A stretch of 64,000 nt of DNA from Symplocastrum torsivum CPER-KK1 (GCA_019358875.1 JAHHIF010000005.1:124001-188000), one strand, 5' to 3'. Positions 1 through 9,698 are shown, counted from the stretch's first letter. Translations and numbers: made by a program. Notes: generated by a model from the sequence alone, not told the origin.

Positions 1-252
1 TTCTGTATCGTATTCAGCTTGTTGTTGATGAATCTGTCCATCTACTTCTATGACCAATCTGGCAGCGTGACAGTAGAAATCTGCAATAAATCCATCAATA
101 ATCTGCTGACGACGGAAGTGTAACCCATTCAACCGATTAGCGCGAAGGTGTTGCTAGATAATTTTTTCTTCCTCAGTCATTCGGTGACGAAGTTCCTTCG
201 CACGTTGTACTTTGACTAAGGTGACTTTTTGCCCAATTAACGATGTTGTCAG
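1..252 (-). pseudogene. DUF559 (Vsr-like endonuclease) gene, broken, 3' end outside window
   Basis: The minus strand reads as a DUF559 domain, a small PD-(D/E)XK fold related to Vsr and often found near mobile DNA. The frame gives TTSLIGQKVTLVKVQRAKEL, then RHRMTEEEKII, a TAG stop at 154-156, then QHLRANRLNGLHFRRQQIID and later LVIEVDGQIHQQQAEYDTE running off the left edge. Family members normally have Trp where the TAG lies (TGG to TAG). The codon where Met is expected is CTG (250-252), preceded by a good AAAGGAG ribosome-binding site, so the start also looks mutated. An internal ATG at 180 cannot bypass the stop. The domain call is confident; loss of function is inferred from two lesions. 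Confidence 0.75.
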
Positions 253-360
253 TTGACTCCTTTTTTGGTGTTGGGGATTGCTGGGGAGTAATGTTATTCA
301 TTAATAAGATATGAGAATAAATTTGTATCTTCGATTGGGCGGGATTGACCTCTCCCCCAG

Positions 361-425
361 CCCCTCTCCTACAAGGAGAGGGGAGCCGGAGCCTCTTGTT
401 CCCCCTTCCCTTGCAGGGAAGGGGG
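361..425. repeat. Two adjacent perfect hairpins
   Basis: CCCCTCTCCT (361-370) pairs with AGGAGAGGGG (374-383) over a 3-nt loop. CCCCCTTCCC (401-410) pairs with GGGAAGGGGG (416-425) over a 5-nt loop. Both 10-bp stems are perfect. They lie just downstream of the minus-strand gene ending at 475 and resemble C-rich palindromic repeats common between cyanobacterial genes. They could act as terminators, though no clear T-run follows. Confidence 0.7.
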
Positions 426-474
426 TTAGGGGGTTAGGTTTTTCAGGGATGTAGCAGAGTGCGATCACCTGGAA

Positions 475-1575
475 TCAAAAGCCTATAAAATCTTTTAAAT
501 CATATAAGATTTCAGCCATTAAATCTTCATTGCGAATTTCCCAATTGCTAACCCGAAAAACTTGCCATCCCTCTTTACGAAGTTTTCTATCTTCTTTTAA
601 ACGTTTTGAGTAATTTTCTTCGTTTGCCTGCCAAATATTATTTTGTTTTTTTCCATAGTGACCAATATCATCTATTAGAATTGCATATCTTTTGTTATTC
701 CAGAAAGCCACAAAATCAATACGATATAGTTCATCAGAATGCTTGGAACCCGATGATCGTAAATCTTTTTTAGGTTGAGAATGCCATTGAATCCACGCCT
801 GTGGTAGTAATGCAGGAATATCAGATATAGCCATTTTAAAGGTTTTTGCATATTTAATAAGAAAATCCTTCTCAAATTGTGTTTGATTCATATTTACTAA
901 AGCTTTCTTTAAAGCTACATTAGTAAATTCATCAACTCCAAAAGCTATTTCTAGTTTCCTAAAATTAAAATTCGGATATACATCCTTTATCAAAATGCCC
1001 ATGCCAGATTTTAGCTCAAACTGTAATTTTTGAATTCCCTTCTCTGAAAAAATTCTGAAATCAGGTTTAGCAATACCAAATGGCAACCCAGCCGGAAATT
1101 GTTGACAAAAGAAGTCTGATTTTGATTCCGATTTAATATTATCTGTTTCAAAATCAAAAACAGATTTTTTGCCTGTATTTAAAATAATAAATTTATATTT
1201 TTCTTGTTCAAATTTAATTCCTAACCCACTATGCTTGAGGCTATTATTTATATCCTTTACTGCATCTATATGTTTATCTGATTGAAGGTCTGCTACAGAA
1301 GTGAGTAACTCTATAATAACCCGAATGATTTTATCAGATGGTAGTGAGGTGTTACTACTATTACTTTCATTCAGTTCTGTTAAAACACTTATTACCCAAC
1401 TATCCCTTGTACTTCCATCATGACGATAGTCTAACTCGCAACTATAAACAAAAAACTCTGTTAGTTCTGAACTAGATCGATAAATAAAGTTAGACCATTG
1501 ATATTTATTCGCTGTACCATGACTTCCGCAAATCATTTGTGCTAAGTCTCTGATAGTTCGCGGAGATAACTTCAT
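475..1575 (-). CDS. Two-domain hypothetical protein with PD-(D/E)XK/DUF559-like C-terminus
   Basis: A 366-residue protein of unassigned function. Residues about 1-70 form a compact module with YRSSSELTEFF and DYRHDGSTRDSWV, reminiscent (from memory only) of N-terminal modules of AbiJ-type abortive-infection proteins. Residues about 281-360 look like a Vsr/DUF559-type nuclease fold: YRIDF (D287), a hydrophobic strand leading to IDDIGHYGKK (D302, D303, H306), then a basic helix and EGWQVFRVSNWEI, the usual closing strand. No signal peptide or membrane segment is visible. The gene is AT-rich and stands beside a broken DUF559 gene, suggesting acquired DNA. A role in phage defence is inference; a housekeeping nuclease or unrelated function is possible. 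Confidence 0.6.
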   Translation of the reverse strand: MKLSPRTIRDLAQMICGSHGTANKYQWSNFIYRSSSELTEFFVYSCELDYRHDGSTRDSWVISVLTELNESNSSNTSLPSDKIIRVIIELLTSVADLQSDKHIDAVKDINNSLKHSGLGIKFEQEKYKFIILNTGKKSVFDFETDNIKSESKSDFFCQQFPAGLPFGIAKPDFRIFSEKGIQKLQFELKSGMGILIKDVYPNFNFRKLEIAFGVDEFTNVALKKALVNMNQTQFEKDFLIKYAKTFKMAISDIPALLPQAWIQWHSQPKKDLRSSGSKHSDELYRIDFVAFWNNKRYAILIDDIGHYGKKQNNIWQANEENYSKRLKEDRKLRKEGWQVFRVSNWEIRNEDLMAEILYDLKDFIGF

Positions 1576-1601
1576 AAACTGATCTTAATGTTTTAGGAGG
1601 A

Positions 1602-1631
1602 GTAACAGGGTGGGCATTGCCCACCCTACTT
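1602..1631. repeat. GGGTGGGCA palindrome
   Basis: GGGTGGGCATTGCCCACCC (1608-1626) is a near-perfect palindrome placed 8 nt beyond the acnB stop codon. A shorter relative, GGTAGGG followed by ATTGCCCACCCTAC, lies at 23472-23492. It is a dispersed cyanobacterial intergenic palindrome and may serve as the acnB transcript end. Confidence 0.65.
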
Positions 1632-1634
1632 GGA

Positions 1635-4244
1635 TTATCGACCTACCGCCGTTGGCATCCCCAAAATATCTTCAATTCGTGGCATTTCTTCCAACGGAAT
1701 CACACGACCTTCATCCTCAAAATTAGCAATTTGATCAAAGTTCAAATACCGATACAAATCACCAGCAAAAGGATGAATTTTCTTCGCCACAATGTCCATA
1801 TATTCCTGCAAAGTTGGAATACGACCAAGCATGGCACAAACGGCTGCTAATTCAGCAGAACCGAGATAAATTTGTGCGCCTTTACCCATGCGGTTGTTGA
1901 AGTTGCGTGTTGAGGTAGAAAACACGGTTGTGTTATCTCCTACTCGTGCTTGGTTGCCCATACACAAACTACAACCAGGAAGTTCCGTTCTCGCACCTGC
2001 TGCGCCAAATGTGCCGTAAACTCCCTCGTCCTTTAGTTGCTTTTCATCCATCCGGGTTGGGGGACAAATCCAGAGACGAGTCTTGACGGGTGGTTCACCT
2101 TCCAACACCTTAGCTGTTGCCCGATAGTGACCGATATTGGTCATGCAAGAACCAACGAACACCTCATGTACGGGATCGTTAGCAACTTCAGATAGCAGCT
2201 TCACATTATCCGGGTCATTCGGTGCCGCAACGATTGGTTCCTTGATTTCATTCAAGTCAATCTCGATAATTTCTGCATACTCCGCATCTGGATCAGCTTC
2301 CATCAGCACTGGGTTTGCCAGCCATTCCTCCATCTTGGCGACGCGGCGCATGATTGTCCGAGCATCTTGGTAACCCCGCGCTACCATGTTTTTCAACAAC
2401 GCTACATTAGAGCGTAGATACTCCGAGACTGTCTCCACACTCAGCTTAATTGTGCAACCCGCACAAGAACGTTCCGCACTCGCATCGGTGAGTTCAAAGG
2501 CTTGCTCTACTTTTAAATCAGGCAACCCTTCAATCTCCATAATCCGCCCGGAGAAAACATTCTTCTTATTCTCCTTGGCTACCGTTAGCAGTCCTTTTTG
2601 AATTGCCACATAGGGAATCGCATTCACGATATCCCGTAGCGTTACTCCAGGTTGCAACTCACCTTTGAACCGCACTAAGACAGATTCCGGCATATCCAAG
2701 GGCATTACACCCAACGCCCCTGCAAATGCGACTAACCCAGAACCAGCGGGGAAGGAAATTCCCAAGGGGAAGCGGGTGTGAGAGTCGCCGCCAGTTCCCA
2801 CAGTATCCGGCAGTAGCATCCGGTTCAGCCAGGAGTGGATAATGCCATCGCCCGGACGCAAAGCGACACCACCGCGAGAGGAGAAGAAGTCAGGCAAGTC
2901 CTTATGGGTTTTGACATCCACGGGTTTGGGATAAGCTGCTGTATGACAGAAGCTTTGCATCACCAAGTCTGCACTGAAACCCAGACAGGCGAGTTCTTTG
3001 AGTTCGTCACGAGTCATCGGACCCGTGGTATCCTGAGAACCGACCGTGGTGATCAGTGGAGTGCAGGCAATACCCGATCGCACACCCGGTAAACCACAGG
3101 CTTTACCCACCATTTTCTGAGCTAAGGTGTAACCTTTACCAGTATCGACGGGTGGTGTGGCACGAATGAAGATCGGGCTAGGATCTAAGCCAAGCGCAAC
3201 TCGTGTTTTATCAGTTAGGCTACGCCCAATCAGTAGTGGAATCCTTCCACCAGCTCGTACTTCATCTAGCATAGTTTCAGGCTTGAGCGTGAAAGTGGAA
3301 ATCACTTCCCCTGCTTCATTGGTGATTTCACCTTTATAGGGATGGATGGTAATCACCATTCCTGTTTCCATCTTTGTGACATCGCACTCGATGGGTAGTG
3401 CCCCGGCATCTTCAGCCGTGTTGAAGAAAATCGGCGCGATCGCACTCCCCAAAATATACCCCCCAGCCCGTTTGTTCGGCACAAAAGGAATATCTTGCCC
3501 AATGTGCCACAGCAAGGAGTTAATTGCTGATTTGCGGGATGAACCCGTCCCGACGACATCCCCCACATAAGCAATGGGATACCCTTTCTCCTTTAGCTGG
3601 GCAATGGTTTCTATGCCTCCTGGCATCCGAGATTCCAGCATCACCGTAGCGTGTAATGGGATATCCGGGCGAGTCGTGGCGTGGGGTGCTGGGGATAAAT
3701 CGTCAGTATTCGTCTCTCCCGGCACCTTAAACACCGTAACGGTAATGGCTTCCGCCAATTTTGGGCGTCCGATGAACCAGTCAGCGGCTGCCCAAGAGTC
3801 AATTACCTGCTTAGCATAGGGATTAACATCAGACAGCGCCAGCACATCGTTAAAGGCATCAAATACCAGTAGCGTTTTACTCAAGGCGGCAGCAGCTTCC
3901 ACTGCGAGTCCAGTATCCTTGGACTTGAGCAGATCGATTAAAGACTGGACATTGTAGCCACCAACCATTGTCCCTAAAAGGCTGACAGCCCCTTGAGGAA
4001 CAATTAGAGGGCTAGTCGTCTCGCCTTTAGCGATCGCCGTTAAAAACGCGGCTTTGACATAAGCGGCGGGATCGACTCCAGGAGGAACGCGATCGCGCAG
4101 CAGTTCCATTAGCGTTTCTTCTTCCCCAACGGGCGGATTTTTCAGCAATTCACATAATTCGGATGTCTGTTGGGCATCTAATGGTAGGGGGGGAACACCC
4201 AAAGCTGCCCGTTCAGCAGCATGTTGACGATAGGATTCAAGCAT
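1635..4244 (-). CDS. acnB: Aconitate hydratase B
   Basis: Interconverts citrate and isocitrate in the cytoplasm through a [4Fe-4S] cluster; AcnB is the usual cyanobacterial aconitase. The 869-residue product aligns along its length with enterobacterial AcnB (865 aa): N-terminal HEAT-like domain, swivel domain with [20 protein letters not shown], then catalytic domains with [15 protein letters not shown] and [14 protein letters not shown]. Cluster ligands are visible in GSCMTN (about residue 698) and GCSLCMGNQ (about 758 and 761). I chose ATG at 4244 because it matches the family start (MLESYRQH) and has GGAG nine bases upstream; an in-frame ATG at 4304 would add 20 atypical residues. It supplies isocitrate for icd, also in this window. 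Confidence 0.97.
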   Translation of the reverse strand: MLESYRQHAAERAALGVPPLPLDAQQTSELCELLKNPPVGEEETLMELLRDRVPPGVDPAAYVKAAFLTAIAKGETTSPLIVPQGAVSLLGTMVGGYNVQSLIDLLKSKDTGLAVEAAAALSKTLLVFDAFNDVLALSDVNPYAKQVIDSWAAADWFIGRPKLAEAITVTVFKVPGETNTDDLSPAPHATTRPDIPLHATVMLESRMPGGIETIAQLKEKGYPIAYVGDVVGTGSSRKSAINSLLWHIGQDIPFVPNKRAGGYILGSAIAPIFFNTAEDAGALPIECDVTKMETGMVITIHPYKGEITNEAGEVISTFTLKPETMLDEVRAGGRIPLLIGRSLTDKTRVALGLDPSPIFIRATPPVDTGKGYTLAQKMVGKACGLPGVRSGIACTPLITTVGSQDTTGPMTRDELKELACLGFSADLVMQSFCHTAAYPKPVDVKTHKDLPDFFSSRGGVALRPGDGIIHSWLNRMLLPDTVGTGGDSHTRFPLGISFPAGSGLVAFAGALGVMPLDMPESVLVRFKGELQPGVTLRDIVNAIPYVAIQKGLLTVAKENKKNVFSGRIMEIEGLPDLKVEQAFELTDASAERSCAGCTIKLSVETVSEYLRSNVALLKNMVARGYQDARTIMRRVAKMEEWLANPVLMEADPDAEYAEIIEIDLNEIKEPIVAAPNDPDNVKLLSEVANDPVHEVFVGSCMTNIGHYRATAKVLEGEPPVKTRLWICPPTRMDEKQLKDEGVYGTFGAAGARTELPGCSLCMGNQARVGDNTTVFSTSTRNFNNRMGKGAQIYLGSAELAAVCAMLGRIPTLQEYMDIVAKKIHPFAGDLYRYLNFDQIANFEDEGRVIPLEEMPRIEDILGMPTAVGR

Positions 4245-4604
4245 TAAAACAGTCTCCAGAGGTCTATCTGCAAAGTTTTTGCCATGTATGGCGTTCTCAA
4301 GCATAAGGTTACTGCCACCCTAACGAACTTCGCTGTTGACAGTGAACGCCTTCATACACAGAATGCATGGCTTACTATTTCAATTGTTACAGTAGGTTGC
4401 GCTACTGACTGTTTGGGACGTTAAATCTGCCCTAACCTTTATGGCGACAGCTATACTACCCTTCCCGACAGCCACAAAAAAAAGGCGATCGCTCACTGTT
4501 GATCGCCTTTGGTTGCGCCTGAAGTTAAAAATGGCTTGGCTTAGCCCATACCTTGAAGAGAAAGAGGCAGGGTTGCCGTTCATTGCGGAAAAAACTGTTT
4601 ACAA
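4245..4604. other. acnB leader and DUF4278 3' region, no gene
   Basis: No convincing coding sequence. It holds the acnB ribosome-binding site and leader and, at 4476-4510, a terminator for the upstream minus-strand gene. Confidence 0.6.
4474..4510 (-). terminator. Rho-independent terminator of DUF4278 gene
   Basis: AAAGGCGATC (4481-4490) pairs with GATCGCCTTT (4501-4510) across a 10-nt loop. The A-run at 4476-4483 becomes a U-run after the stem on the minus strand, as expected for the gene ending at 4605. The stem contains a HIP1 octamer. Confidence 0.75.
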
Positions 4605-4985
4605 CTACAAGGAAAGCGCCATTTGCTTGGACTCCGCTTCCAGAAGCTGAATCAAGTTTTGGTCACCATTCGCTTTCGCTACCTGTAGCCGATGTTCCAG
4701 ACTGCGACGGATGTTTTGCAAGTGCAGGTTCGTCCACTCATCTATGACTTGTTCACGCTCGTTGCGGATGATACCTGTTTTAGCTGGTGTTGTAGCGATT
4801 AGTTGACTTGTACCGTAGGGAACCCCACGATATTTTAGATTATGGATTGGTAGAGGGGTGGCAATGTGTCTCGGATAGTGATAGCGCCAATTTTGACCCC
4901 GATACATTCCGCCAATCTCACCTTCAGTGACTTCCAGTGTTGATGGTGCCTGGTCGTAGTTGACACCCCGATAAGATAGTTTCAT
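4605..4985 (-). CDS. DUF4278 domain-containing protein
   Basis: A 126-residue cyanobacterial protein of unknown function. The N-terminus carries the DUF4278 signature: MKLSYRGVNYD, then TLEVTEGEIGGMYRGQNWR, and a second LKYRGVPYG near residue 55. The rest (about 70-126) is charged and probably helical, with no signal or membrane segment. I chose ATG at 4985, with GGAG about nine bases upstream; an in-frame TTG at 5000 overlaps that ribosome-binding site. A second, shorter DUF4278 gene lies just upstream on the same strand, so the pair likely arose by tandem duplication. Function cannot be read from sequence. Confidence 0.85.
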   Translation of the reverse strand: MKLSYRGVNYDQAPSTLEVTEGEIGGMYRGQNWRYHYPRHIATPLPIHNLKYRGVPYGTSQLIATTPAKTGIIRNEREQVIDEWTNLHLQNIRRSLEHRLQVAKANGDQNLIQLLEAESKQMALSL

Positions 4986-5114
4986 ATTCTTGGTCTCCAA
5001 TAGCTGTATTTGATTTAAAAGGGTTTTTGTTCAACTGTTGCCCTGAGGCTGAGGTGTGAGGTGCTACTAGATTTAGACGATGCCGTTTGGCTTGTCATGC
5101 ACCTGGAATCGCGA

Positions 5115-5297
5115 TTATCGTCTGTAGGGAGCGCCACGATAAGTCAACTCGACAGGTGCTACAACTCTGCGGCGACTTTGCTTAGGAGTGTGAGTTCTCC
5201 AAGCTTGTCCTCGGTACATACCACCAATCTCGCCTTCAGTTACTTCTAGCGTTGAAGATTCTGCTTCGTAGCTGACACCACGGTAAAAAAGTTTCAT
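5115..5297 (-). CDS. Small DUF4278 domain-containing protein
   Basis: A 60-residue protein consisting almost entirely of the DUF4278 module: MKLFYRGVSYE, TLEVTEGEIGGMYRGQAWR, a basic linker KQSRRR, and a closing LTYRGAPYRR. ATG at 5297 is preceded by GGAGG at nine bases, a strong start signal; the frame remains open further upstream but lacks family similarity there. It is a close paralogue of the 126-residue neighbour, and the two share a stretch around EVTEGEIGGMYRGQ almost exactly. Both YRG motifs are kept despite the small size. Function unknown. Confidence 0.85.
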   Translation of the reverse strand: MKLFYRGVSYEAESSTLEVTEGEIGGMYRGQAWRTHTPKQSRRRVVAPVELTYRGAPYRR

Positions 5298-5925
5298 TGC
5301 TGTTGCGCCTCCGATGTGCTTTCCTAAAAAGTTTGTGTGTGAGGTGAGGAACGCAAAGTAAGCGCTTTTCAAAGCTAGCCTTAGGCATGGCTTTGTTGCT
5401 TTCTTGTGCCTCAGGGCATCTGACTTAGGCAGATGTCCCAGAAAAAAGGTTGTTCAGAAATTTATTTCTGTATCTATTTTTACAGTTTTTCTTTTGGTTG
5501 TGTCAAATATTAAGAAACTCACACAAACCACTCGAAATAAAGCCTATGAAGAATTGATTTTCGCTTCAGCCTGTGCATACCTAAGAACAAAGACAGCTCA
5601 ACTCCTCTCAAATAGATAGAGTTATCCCGCAAAATGCCGTGTGTACCGATAAGGTGAAATTTTGGACAGCCGAGAATGACTCCTACGACAGAGGATTTAG
5701 GATTACTAGCGGCAGCCATAGCAGAAAGCCTTCAGCTATAAGCTTTTTAGTTTCCCTTGTTGTCTCTAGGTTCACACACCTCCCGCAATACCTCATCTCT
5801 CCAGGAAACTGCTATAGCTTTGCACATCACATGGCAAGTTGCCGAGCACGCGAAAGGCAAGCTTGCAATCACTGTTTCGCGATCGCACTAACAGAATACG
5901 GATCTTAGATTGGATAACATTTTAT
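5298..5925. other. Intergenic region, no gene recognised
   Basis: Between divergent DUF4278 and EEP genes. It holds a short hairpin, CATCTG (5417-5422) with CAGATG (5430-5435), a HIP1 site near 5878, and AT-rich sequence. Reading frames here show no family similarity. Confidence 0.5.
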
Positions 5926-6936
5926 ATGAGTTTGATGAATGGAAGTACCTGGCAAAAATCCCTCATTAGCATAATTCCCTATTTATTGGTGCTGGGCATT
6001 CTTGCAATAAGTCTACTATCCTTAGCTAGTCATATTAGCTGGACTTTGTACCTAGAACTATTTTCTCATTTCAAGCTGCAATATCTAGGTATAAGTTTAA
6101 TTTTATTTACTTTATTAGCTATTACTCGAAAGAAGTTGTTAATACTGATTGGCTTGTTTCTTGTTGTCATTAATTTGACAGAAGTTGCCTCTTGGCATTT
6201 GCCTCCAAGGTTAGGAAGTACTAGCACTAGTAATCTACGTGTTCTCAGTTCAAATATAAATATCAAAAATAATAGTTATTCAAAACTTCTGTCATTTGTT
6301 AGGAAAGAAAAACCAGATATTGCAGTGTTTATGGAGGTCAATAACGCTTGGGTAAAACAGCTATCATCCCTAGCCGACATCCTCCCTTATTCTTTTACAA
6401 AGCCTAATCCCTATAATTCTGGGATAGCTGTCTATAGTAGAATGCCCTTAGAAAATGCAGCGATTAACCTTTTCGGTACTTCCGGCAGTCCAAGTATTGT
6501 TAGCAGCTTAAAAATTAATGGCAAAATTGTTTCTTTTATTGCGGCTCATCCACCGCCACCCTTTAAACCAGATTCTTTCTACTCTCGAAATAAGCAATTA
6601 GATGAAATTCGCAAATATGTCCAAGAGCTAACAACGCCTGTGGTAGTAGCAGGGGATTTGAATGTAACGATGTGGTCACCGTATTACAAGAGATTTGTTA
6701 GTAAAACAGGACTTCATAATGCTCGTAAAGGGTTTGGGGTTCTCCCCTCGTGGCCGACAAAGGCTACCTACTCGCACTACTCTAAGTTTCCAGCTTTTGT
6801 ATACCAGTTGTTATCAATTCCGATTGACCACTGTCTAATCAGCCCAGACATCAAAGTTTCTAAGATTCACACGGGACGGAATGTTGATTCAGATCATCTA
6901 CCACTGGTTACTGATTTGGTGATTCCCAAAAAATAA
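5926..6936 (+). CDS. Membrane-anchored endonuclease/exonuclease/phosphatase family protein
   Basis: A 336-residue protein. The first 100 residues hold three hydrophobic helices (for example SIIPYLLVLGILAISLL and GISLILFTLLAI), so it should sit in the cytoplasmic membrane. Residues about 115-336 form an EEP (DNase I-like) domain with the expected metal and catalytic motifs: LSSNINIKN, PDIAVFMEVNN (Glu), VVVAGDLNVT (Asp/Asn) and DSDHLPLVTDL (Asp-His). Substrates of this family range from DNA to phosphoinositides and sphingolipids, so the activity is unassigned. ATG at 5926 is chosen; ATG at 5935 is equally possible, and the TTG at 5839 would add a charged stretch before the first helix. The gene is AT-rich compared with its neighbours. 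Confidence 0.8.
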   Translation: MSLMNGSTWQKSLISIIPYLLVLGILAISLLSLASHISWTLYLELFSHFKLQYLGISLILFTLLAITRKKLLILIGLFLVVINLTEVASWHLPPRLGSTSTSNLRVLSSNINIKNNSYSKLLSFVRKEKPDIAVFMEVNNAWVKQLSSLADILPYSFTKPNPYNSGIAVYSRMPLENAAINLFGTSGSPSIVSSLKINGKIVSFIAAHPPPPFKPDSFYSRNKQLDEIRKYVQELTTPVVVAGDLNVTMWSPYYKRFVSKTGLHNARKGFGVLPSWPTKATYSHYSKFPAFVYQLLSIPIDHCLISPDIKVSKIHTGRNVDSDHLPLVTDLVIPKK

Positions 6937-7287
6937 AGCGATCGCTTTTATAGCCATCAGCAGTCAGCTTTCAGCGGTCAGCTTTCGGTCAAATGGCTCT
7001 AGTTAAGGAACACTCTTCTCCCCTTAATGTCCTAACATTAGTGGCTACTGCTATATCACCTACGGTATGCTTGGCTGGCACGGGCTATGGGTTTTGTAAG
7101 CAACACAGCACCTTGAGCGATCGCTAACTTCAAGTAGTGGGTCAAGCCCTTGGAAAACCTTGGTTATCAGTTACCGCCAGTCTCAATCATGAATCGCGTT
7201 CAAGCCCAATGACAAAAAAAAGCTAACAAAGACTACCAAAGTGCTACCAAGAAAAGCCATAATGCCGACAAACACGGTTGTACACAG
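6937..7287. other. Intergenic region with short repeats
   Basis: No gene seen. It contains HIP1 octamers near 6938 and 7117 and a CAGTCAGCTTTCAGCGGTCA-type tandem motif (about 6960-6988), one of the simple repeat families scattered between genes here. Confidence 0.5.
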
Positions 7288-7614
7288 ATGTCTGCGAAGT
7301 ACTTTTTTCTCTCCGACGGCTGGACTGTCGGTCGGGTTTGGGAGTTTGGTGGACTTTGGAACATAAACGCTTGGCGACGCCCTCCTGAAATCCAGCAAAT
7401 GAACCTTTGTATCCTAGAGCAAGGGGAAAAGTTGTGGCTCTATCGGGTTGAAGAAGCTGTTCTCATGGTTGAAGTTAGACCAACACCCGACGCCTCAGCT
7501 GAGTCAGCAAAAACAATTGGTCAAGTCGTCCTGAAGCGCCTGATTACTGCTGACCAAGCAATAGAACGATTAGCAAGCCCACAGACTTTATTCAACCCTC
7601 CTTCTGTAGAATAA
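7288..7614 (+). CDS. Conserved cyanobacterial hypothetical protein upstream of psbB
   Basis: A 108-residue soluble protein without signal peptide or membrane helix. It is rich in aromatic residues at the N-terminus (KYFFLSDGWTVGRVWEFGG), continues with MNLCILEQGEKLWLYRVE, and ends with a helical segment KTIGQVVLKRLITADQAIERL. I recall similar hypothetical proteins in other cyanobacteria but know of no assigned role. The codon usage and the clean ATG support a real gene. It lies 255 bases before psbB on the same strand; a shared function with photosystem II is only suggested by position. Confidence 0.7.
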   Translation: MSAKYFFLSDGWTVGRVWEFGGLWNINAWRRPPEIQQMNLCILEQGEKLWLYRVEEAVLMVEVRPTPDASAESAKTIGQVVLKRLITADQAIERLASPQTLFNPPSVE

Positions 7615-7869
7615 TGTAAGGACTATGTAAAGAAGGTTAGCGAAGTTCTCCCGATGTGGGATCACAAATCTCGCGTCGCTTGCAATCAACTCTAACAATA
7701 GTTACACTTCTTTAAACAATCTTCAGTTTCACGGATGCCTTGTCCGACAATCTACGTTGTTTTTCCTAGGTTTATTTACAAAGTCTAGGTTTGATGACAG
7801 CGATTTCTAACATCTTCAAGAAGAGAAGCGTCGAAGTAGAAACTCTATTCACGAGGAGGAGCGTAGTCA
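7615..7869 (+). promoter_or_regulatory. psbB upstream region with possible HLR1-like site
   Basis: GTTACACT (7701-7708), a 2-nt gap and TTTAAACA (7711-7718) resemble the RpaB-binding HLR1 pair of (G/T)TTACA(A/T)(A/T) repeats, with 7 of 8 and 6 of 8 matches. The psbB ribosome-binding site GAGGAGG lies about ten bases before the ATG. The HLR1 call is weak; the start signal is strong. Confidence 0.35.
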
Positions 7870-9399
7870 ATGGGACTACCTTGGTACCGAGTACATACAG
7901 TCGTCCTGAATGATCCAGGTCGCCTGATTTCTGTACATTTGATGCATACTGCTCTTGTGGCAGGTTGGGCTGGTTCAATGGCCCTTTATGAATTGGCAAT
8001 TTTTGATCCAAGCGATCCAGTTTTAAACCCAATGTGGCGTCAGGGCATGTATGTCCTGCCTTTTATGGCTCGTCTGGGTGTCACGGAGTCTTGGGGAGGT
8101 TGGAGCCTTACGGGTGGAACGGCAACAGACCCAGGCTTCTGGTCACTTGAAGGCGTTGCGGCTGCTCACATTGTTCTTTCCGGTCTGTTGTTCCTAGCTG
8201 CTGTGTGGCACTGGGTTTACTGGGACTTGGAACTGTTTAGAGACCCCCGCACGGGTGAACCCGCTCTGGATTTGCCAAAAATGTTTGGCATTCACCTGTT
8301 CTTATCAGGTCTGCTTTGTTTTGGCTTTGGGGCATTTCACCTAACAGGGCTATTTGGACCTGGAATGTGGGTATCTGACCCATATGGTGTCACTGGTAGT
8401 ATTCAACCTGTAGCACCATCCTGGGGACCAGAAGGGTTTAATCCCTTTAACCCAGGCGGTATTGTGGCTCACCATATTGCCGCTGGGATTGTTGGCATTA
8501 TTGCAGGTTTGTTTCACCTAACGGTTCGACCACCAGAGCGGCTATTCAGAGCCTTACGGATGGGGAATATTGAAACCGTACTCTCTAGCAGTATTGCCGC
8601 TGTGTTCTTTGCCGCTTTTGTCGTGGCAGGAACGATGTGGTACGGCAATGCCGCCACACCAATCGAACTGTTTGGTCCAACCCGCTACCAGTGGGATAGT
8701 GGCTATTTCAAGCAGGAAATTGAACGGCGCGTTCAAACTGAGCTTGCTTCAGGAGCAAGCTTGTCAGGAGCTTACTCGACGATTCCAGAAAAGTTAGCGT
8801 TCTATGACTATGTTGGTAACTCTCCCGCTAAAGGCGGTTTGTTCCGTACAGGTCAAATGAACAAGGGTGATGGCATCGCTCAATCTTGGTTGGGTCATGC
8901 CGTGTTCAAGGATGGTGAAGGACGGGAATTGTCGGTTCGTCGTCTTCCTAACTTCTTTGAAACATTCCCCGTCATCCTTACCGATGCTAATGGTGTCGTT
9001 CGTGCGGATATTCCCTTCCGTCGGGCGGAATCAAAATATAGCTTTGAGCAAGCTGGTGTAACCGCTAGCTTCTATGGTGGTGCGTTAGATGGTCAAACAT
9101 TTGATGACCCAGCGGAAGTGAAGAAGTATGCACGTAAAGCTCAGCTTGGTGAATCCTTTGAATTTGACCGCGAAACCCTGAACTCTGACGGTGTATTCCG
9201 TACCAGTCCACGGGGTTGGTTTACTTACGCTCACGCTGTATTCGCCTTGCTGTTCTTCTTCGGTCACATCTGGCATGGCTCTCGGACTCTCTTCCGGGAT
9301 GTGTTTGCTGGTGTTGAGGCAGATTTGGAAGAGCAAGTCGAATGGGGTCTGTTCCAGAAGGTGGGTGACAAGTCTACCCGGAAAAAAGAGGCTGTTTAG
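7870..9399 (+). CDS. psbB: Photosystem II CP47 chlorophyll protein
   Basis: CP47 is the inner antenna of photosystem II. It binds chlorophyll a and beta-carotene in the thylakoid membrane and passes excitation to the D1/D2 core. The 509-residue product has the canonical N-terminus [19 protein letters not shown], six membrane helices with paired His chlorophyll ligands (such as [29 protein letters not shown] and [17 protein letters not shown]), and the large lumenal loop between helices five and six (about 260-445). Length matches the family. GAGGAGG gives a clear start. psbT follows 119 bases downstream, the usual cyanobacterial order, with a hairpin between them. Confidence 0.99.
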   Translation: MGLPWYRVHTVVLNDPGRLISVHLMHTALVAGWAGSMALYELAIFDPSDPVLNPMWRQGMYVLPFMARLGVTESWGGWSLTGGTATDPGFWSLEGVAAAHIVLSGLLFLAAVWHWVYWDLELFRDPRTGEPALDLPKMFGIHLFLSGLLCFGFGAFHLTGLFGPGMWVSDPYGVTGSIQPVAPSWGPEGFNPFNPGGIVAHHIAAGIVGIIAGLFHLTVRPPERLFRALRMGNIETVLSSSIAAVFFAAFVVAGTMWYGNAATPIELFGPTRYQWDSGYFKQEIERRVQTELASGASLSGAYSTIPEKLAFYDYVGNSPAKGGLFRTGQMNKGDGIAQSWLGHAVFKDGEGRELSVRRLPNFFETFPVILTDANGVVRADIPFRRAESKYSFEQAGVTASFYGGALDGQTFDDPAEVKKYARKAQLGESFEFDRETLNSDGVFRTSPRGWFTYAHAVFALLFFFGHIWHGSRTLFRDVFAGVEADLEEQVEWGLFQKVGDKSTRKKEAV

Positions 9400-9420
9400 A
9401 ACAGCAATTTAGTAAGAGGT

Positions 9421-9457
9421 AAAAGGCAAAAGTTAACCGATTCTCTTTTGCCTTTTT
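9421..9457 (+). terminator. Hairpin between psbB and psbT
   Basis: AAAAGGCAAAAG (9421-9432) pairs with CTTTTGCCTTTT (9445-9456) over 12 nt and runs into further T residues. It could terminate psbB transcripts or stabilise their 3' end, leaving psbT partly uncoupled. Confidence 0.55.
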
Positions 9458-9518
9458 ACTTTTACTTTTGTGTTGCAAGGTAGACTAGTAATAAAGCAGA
9501 TAATCAGGAATTATTGAC

Positions 9519-9617
9519 ATGGAAAGCATTGCTTATATCTTTATCCTGGCTTGTGCAATTGGTACGCTCTTTTTTGCGATCGCCTTTCGTGAGCCACCTC
9601 GGATTGAGAAGAAGTAG
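9519..9617 (+). CDS. psbT: Photosystem II reaction center protein T
   Basis: A 32-residue single-span thylakoid protein that lies at the photosystem II dimer interface near CP47 and D1. The sequence begins [19 protein letters not shown], a continuous membrane helix, and ends in the conserved charged tail REPPRIEKK. Length is typical of the family. It is co-oriented with psbB. The helix-ending codons include a HIP1 octamer (GCGATCGC) read as AIA. Start ATG at 9519 is unambiguous. Confidence 0.97.
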   Translation: MESIAYIFILACAIGTLFFAIAFREPPRIEKK

Positions 9618-9676
9618 TTCACGGCGAGGAGCTTGCTCCTTTGGTGTCATTTGGCTCCTAGAGCCGCTGTTTTAGC

Positions 9677-9698
9677 ACAGGTGCAGTTCTGCACCTGT
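9677..9698. repeat. Perfect palindrome after psbT
   Basis: ACAGGTGCAG (9677-9686) and CTGCACCTGT (9689-9698) form a perfect 10-bp inverted repeat around TT. There is no T-run, so it is not a classical terminator; it may be a dispersed palindrome or processing site. Confidence 0.6.

Noticed and set aside
7183..7398. Minus-strand frame with a hydrophobic helix
   Set aside because: Overlaps the better supported plus-strand gene at 7288 and has no recognised family or ribosome-binding site.
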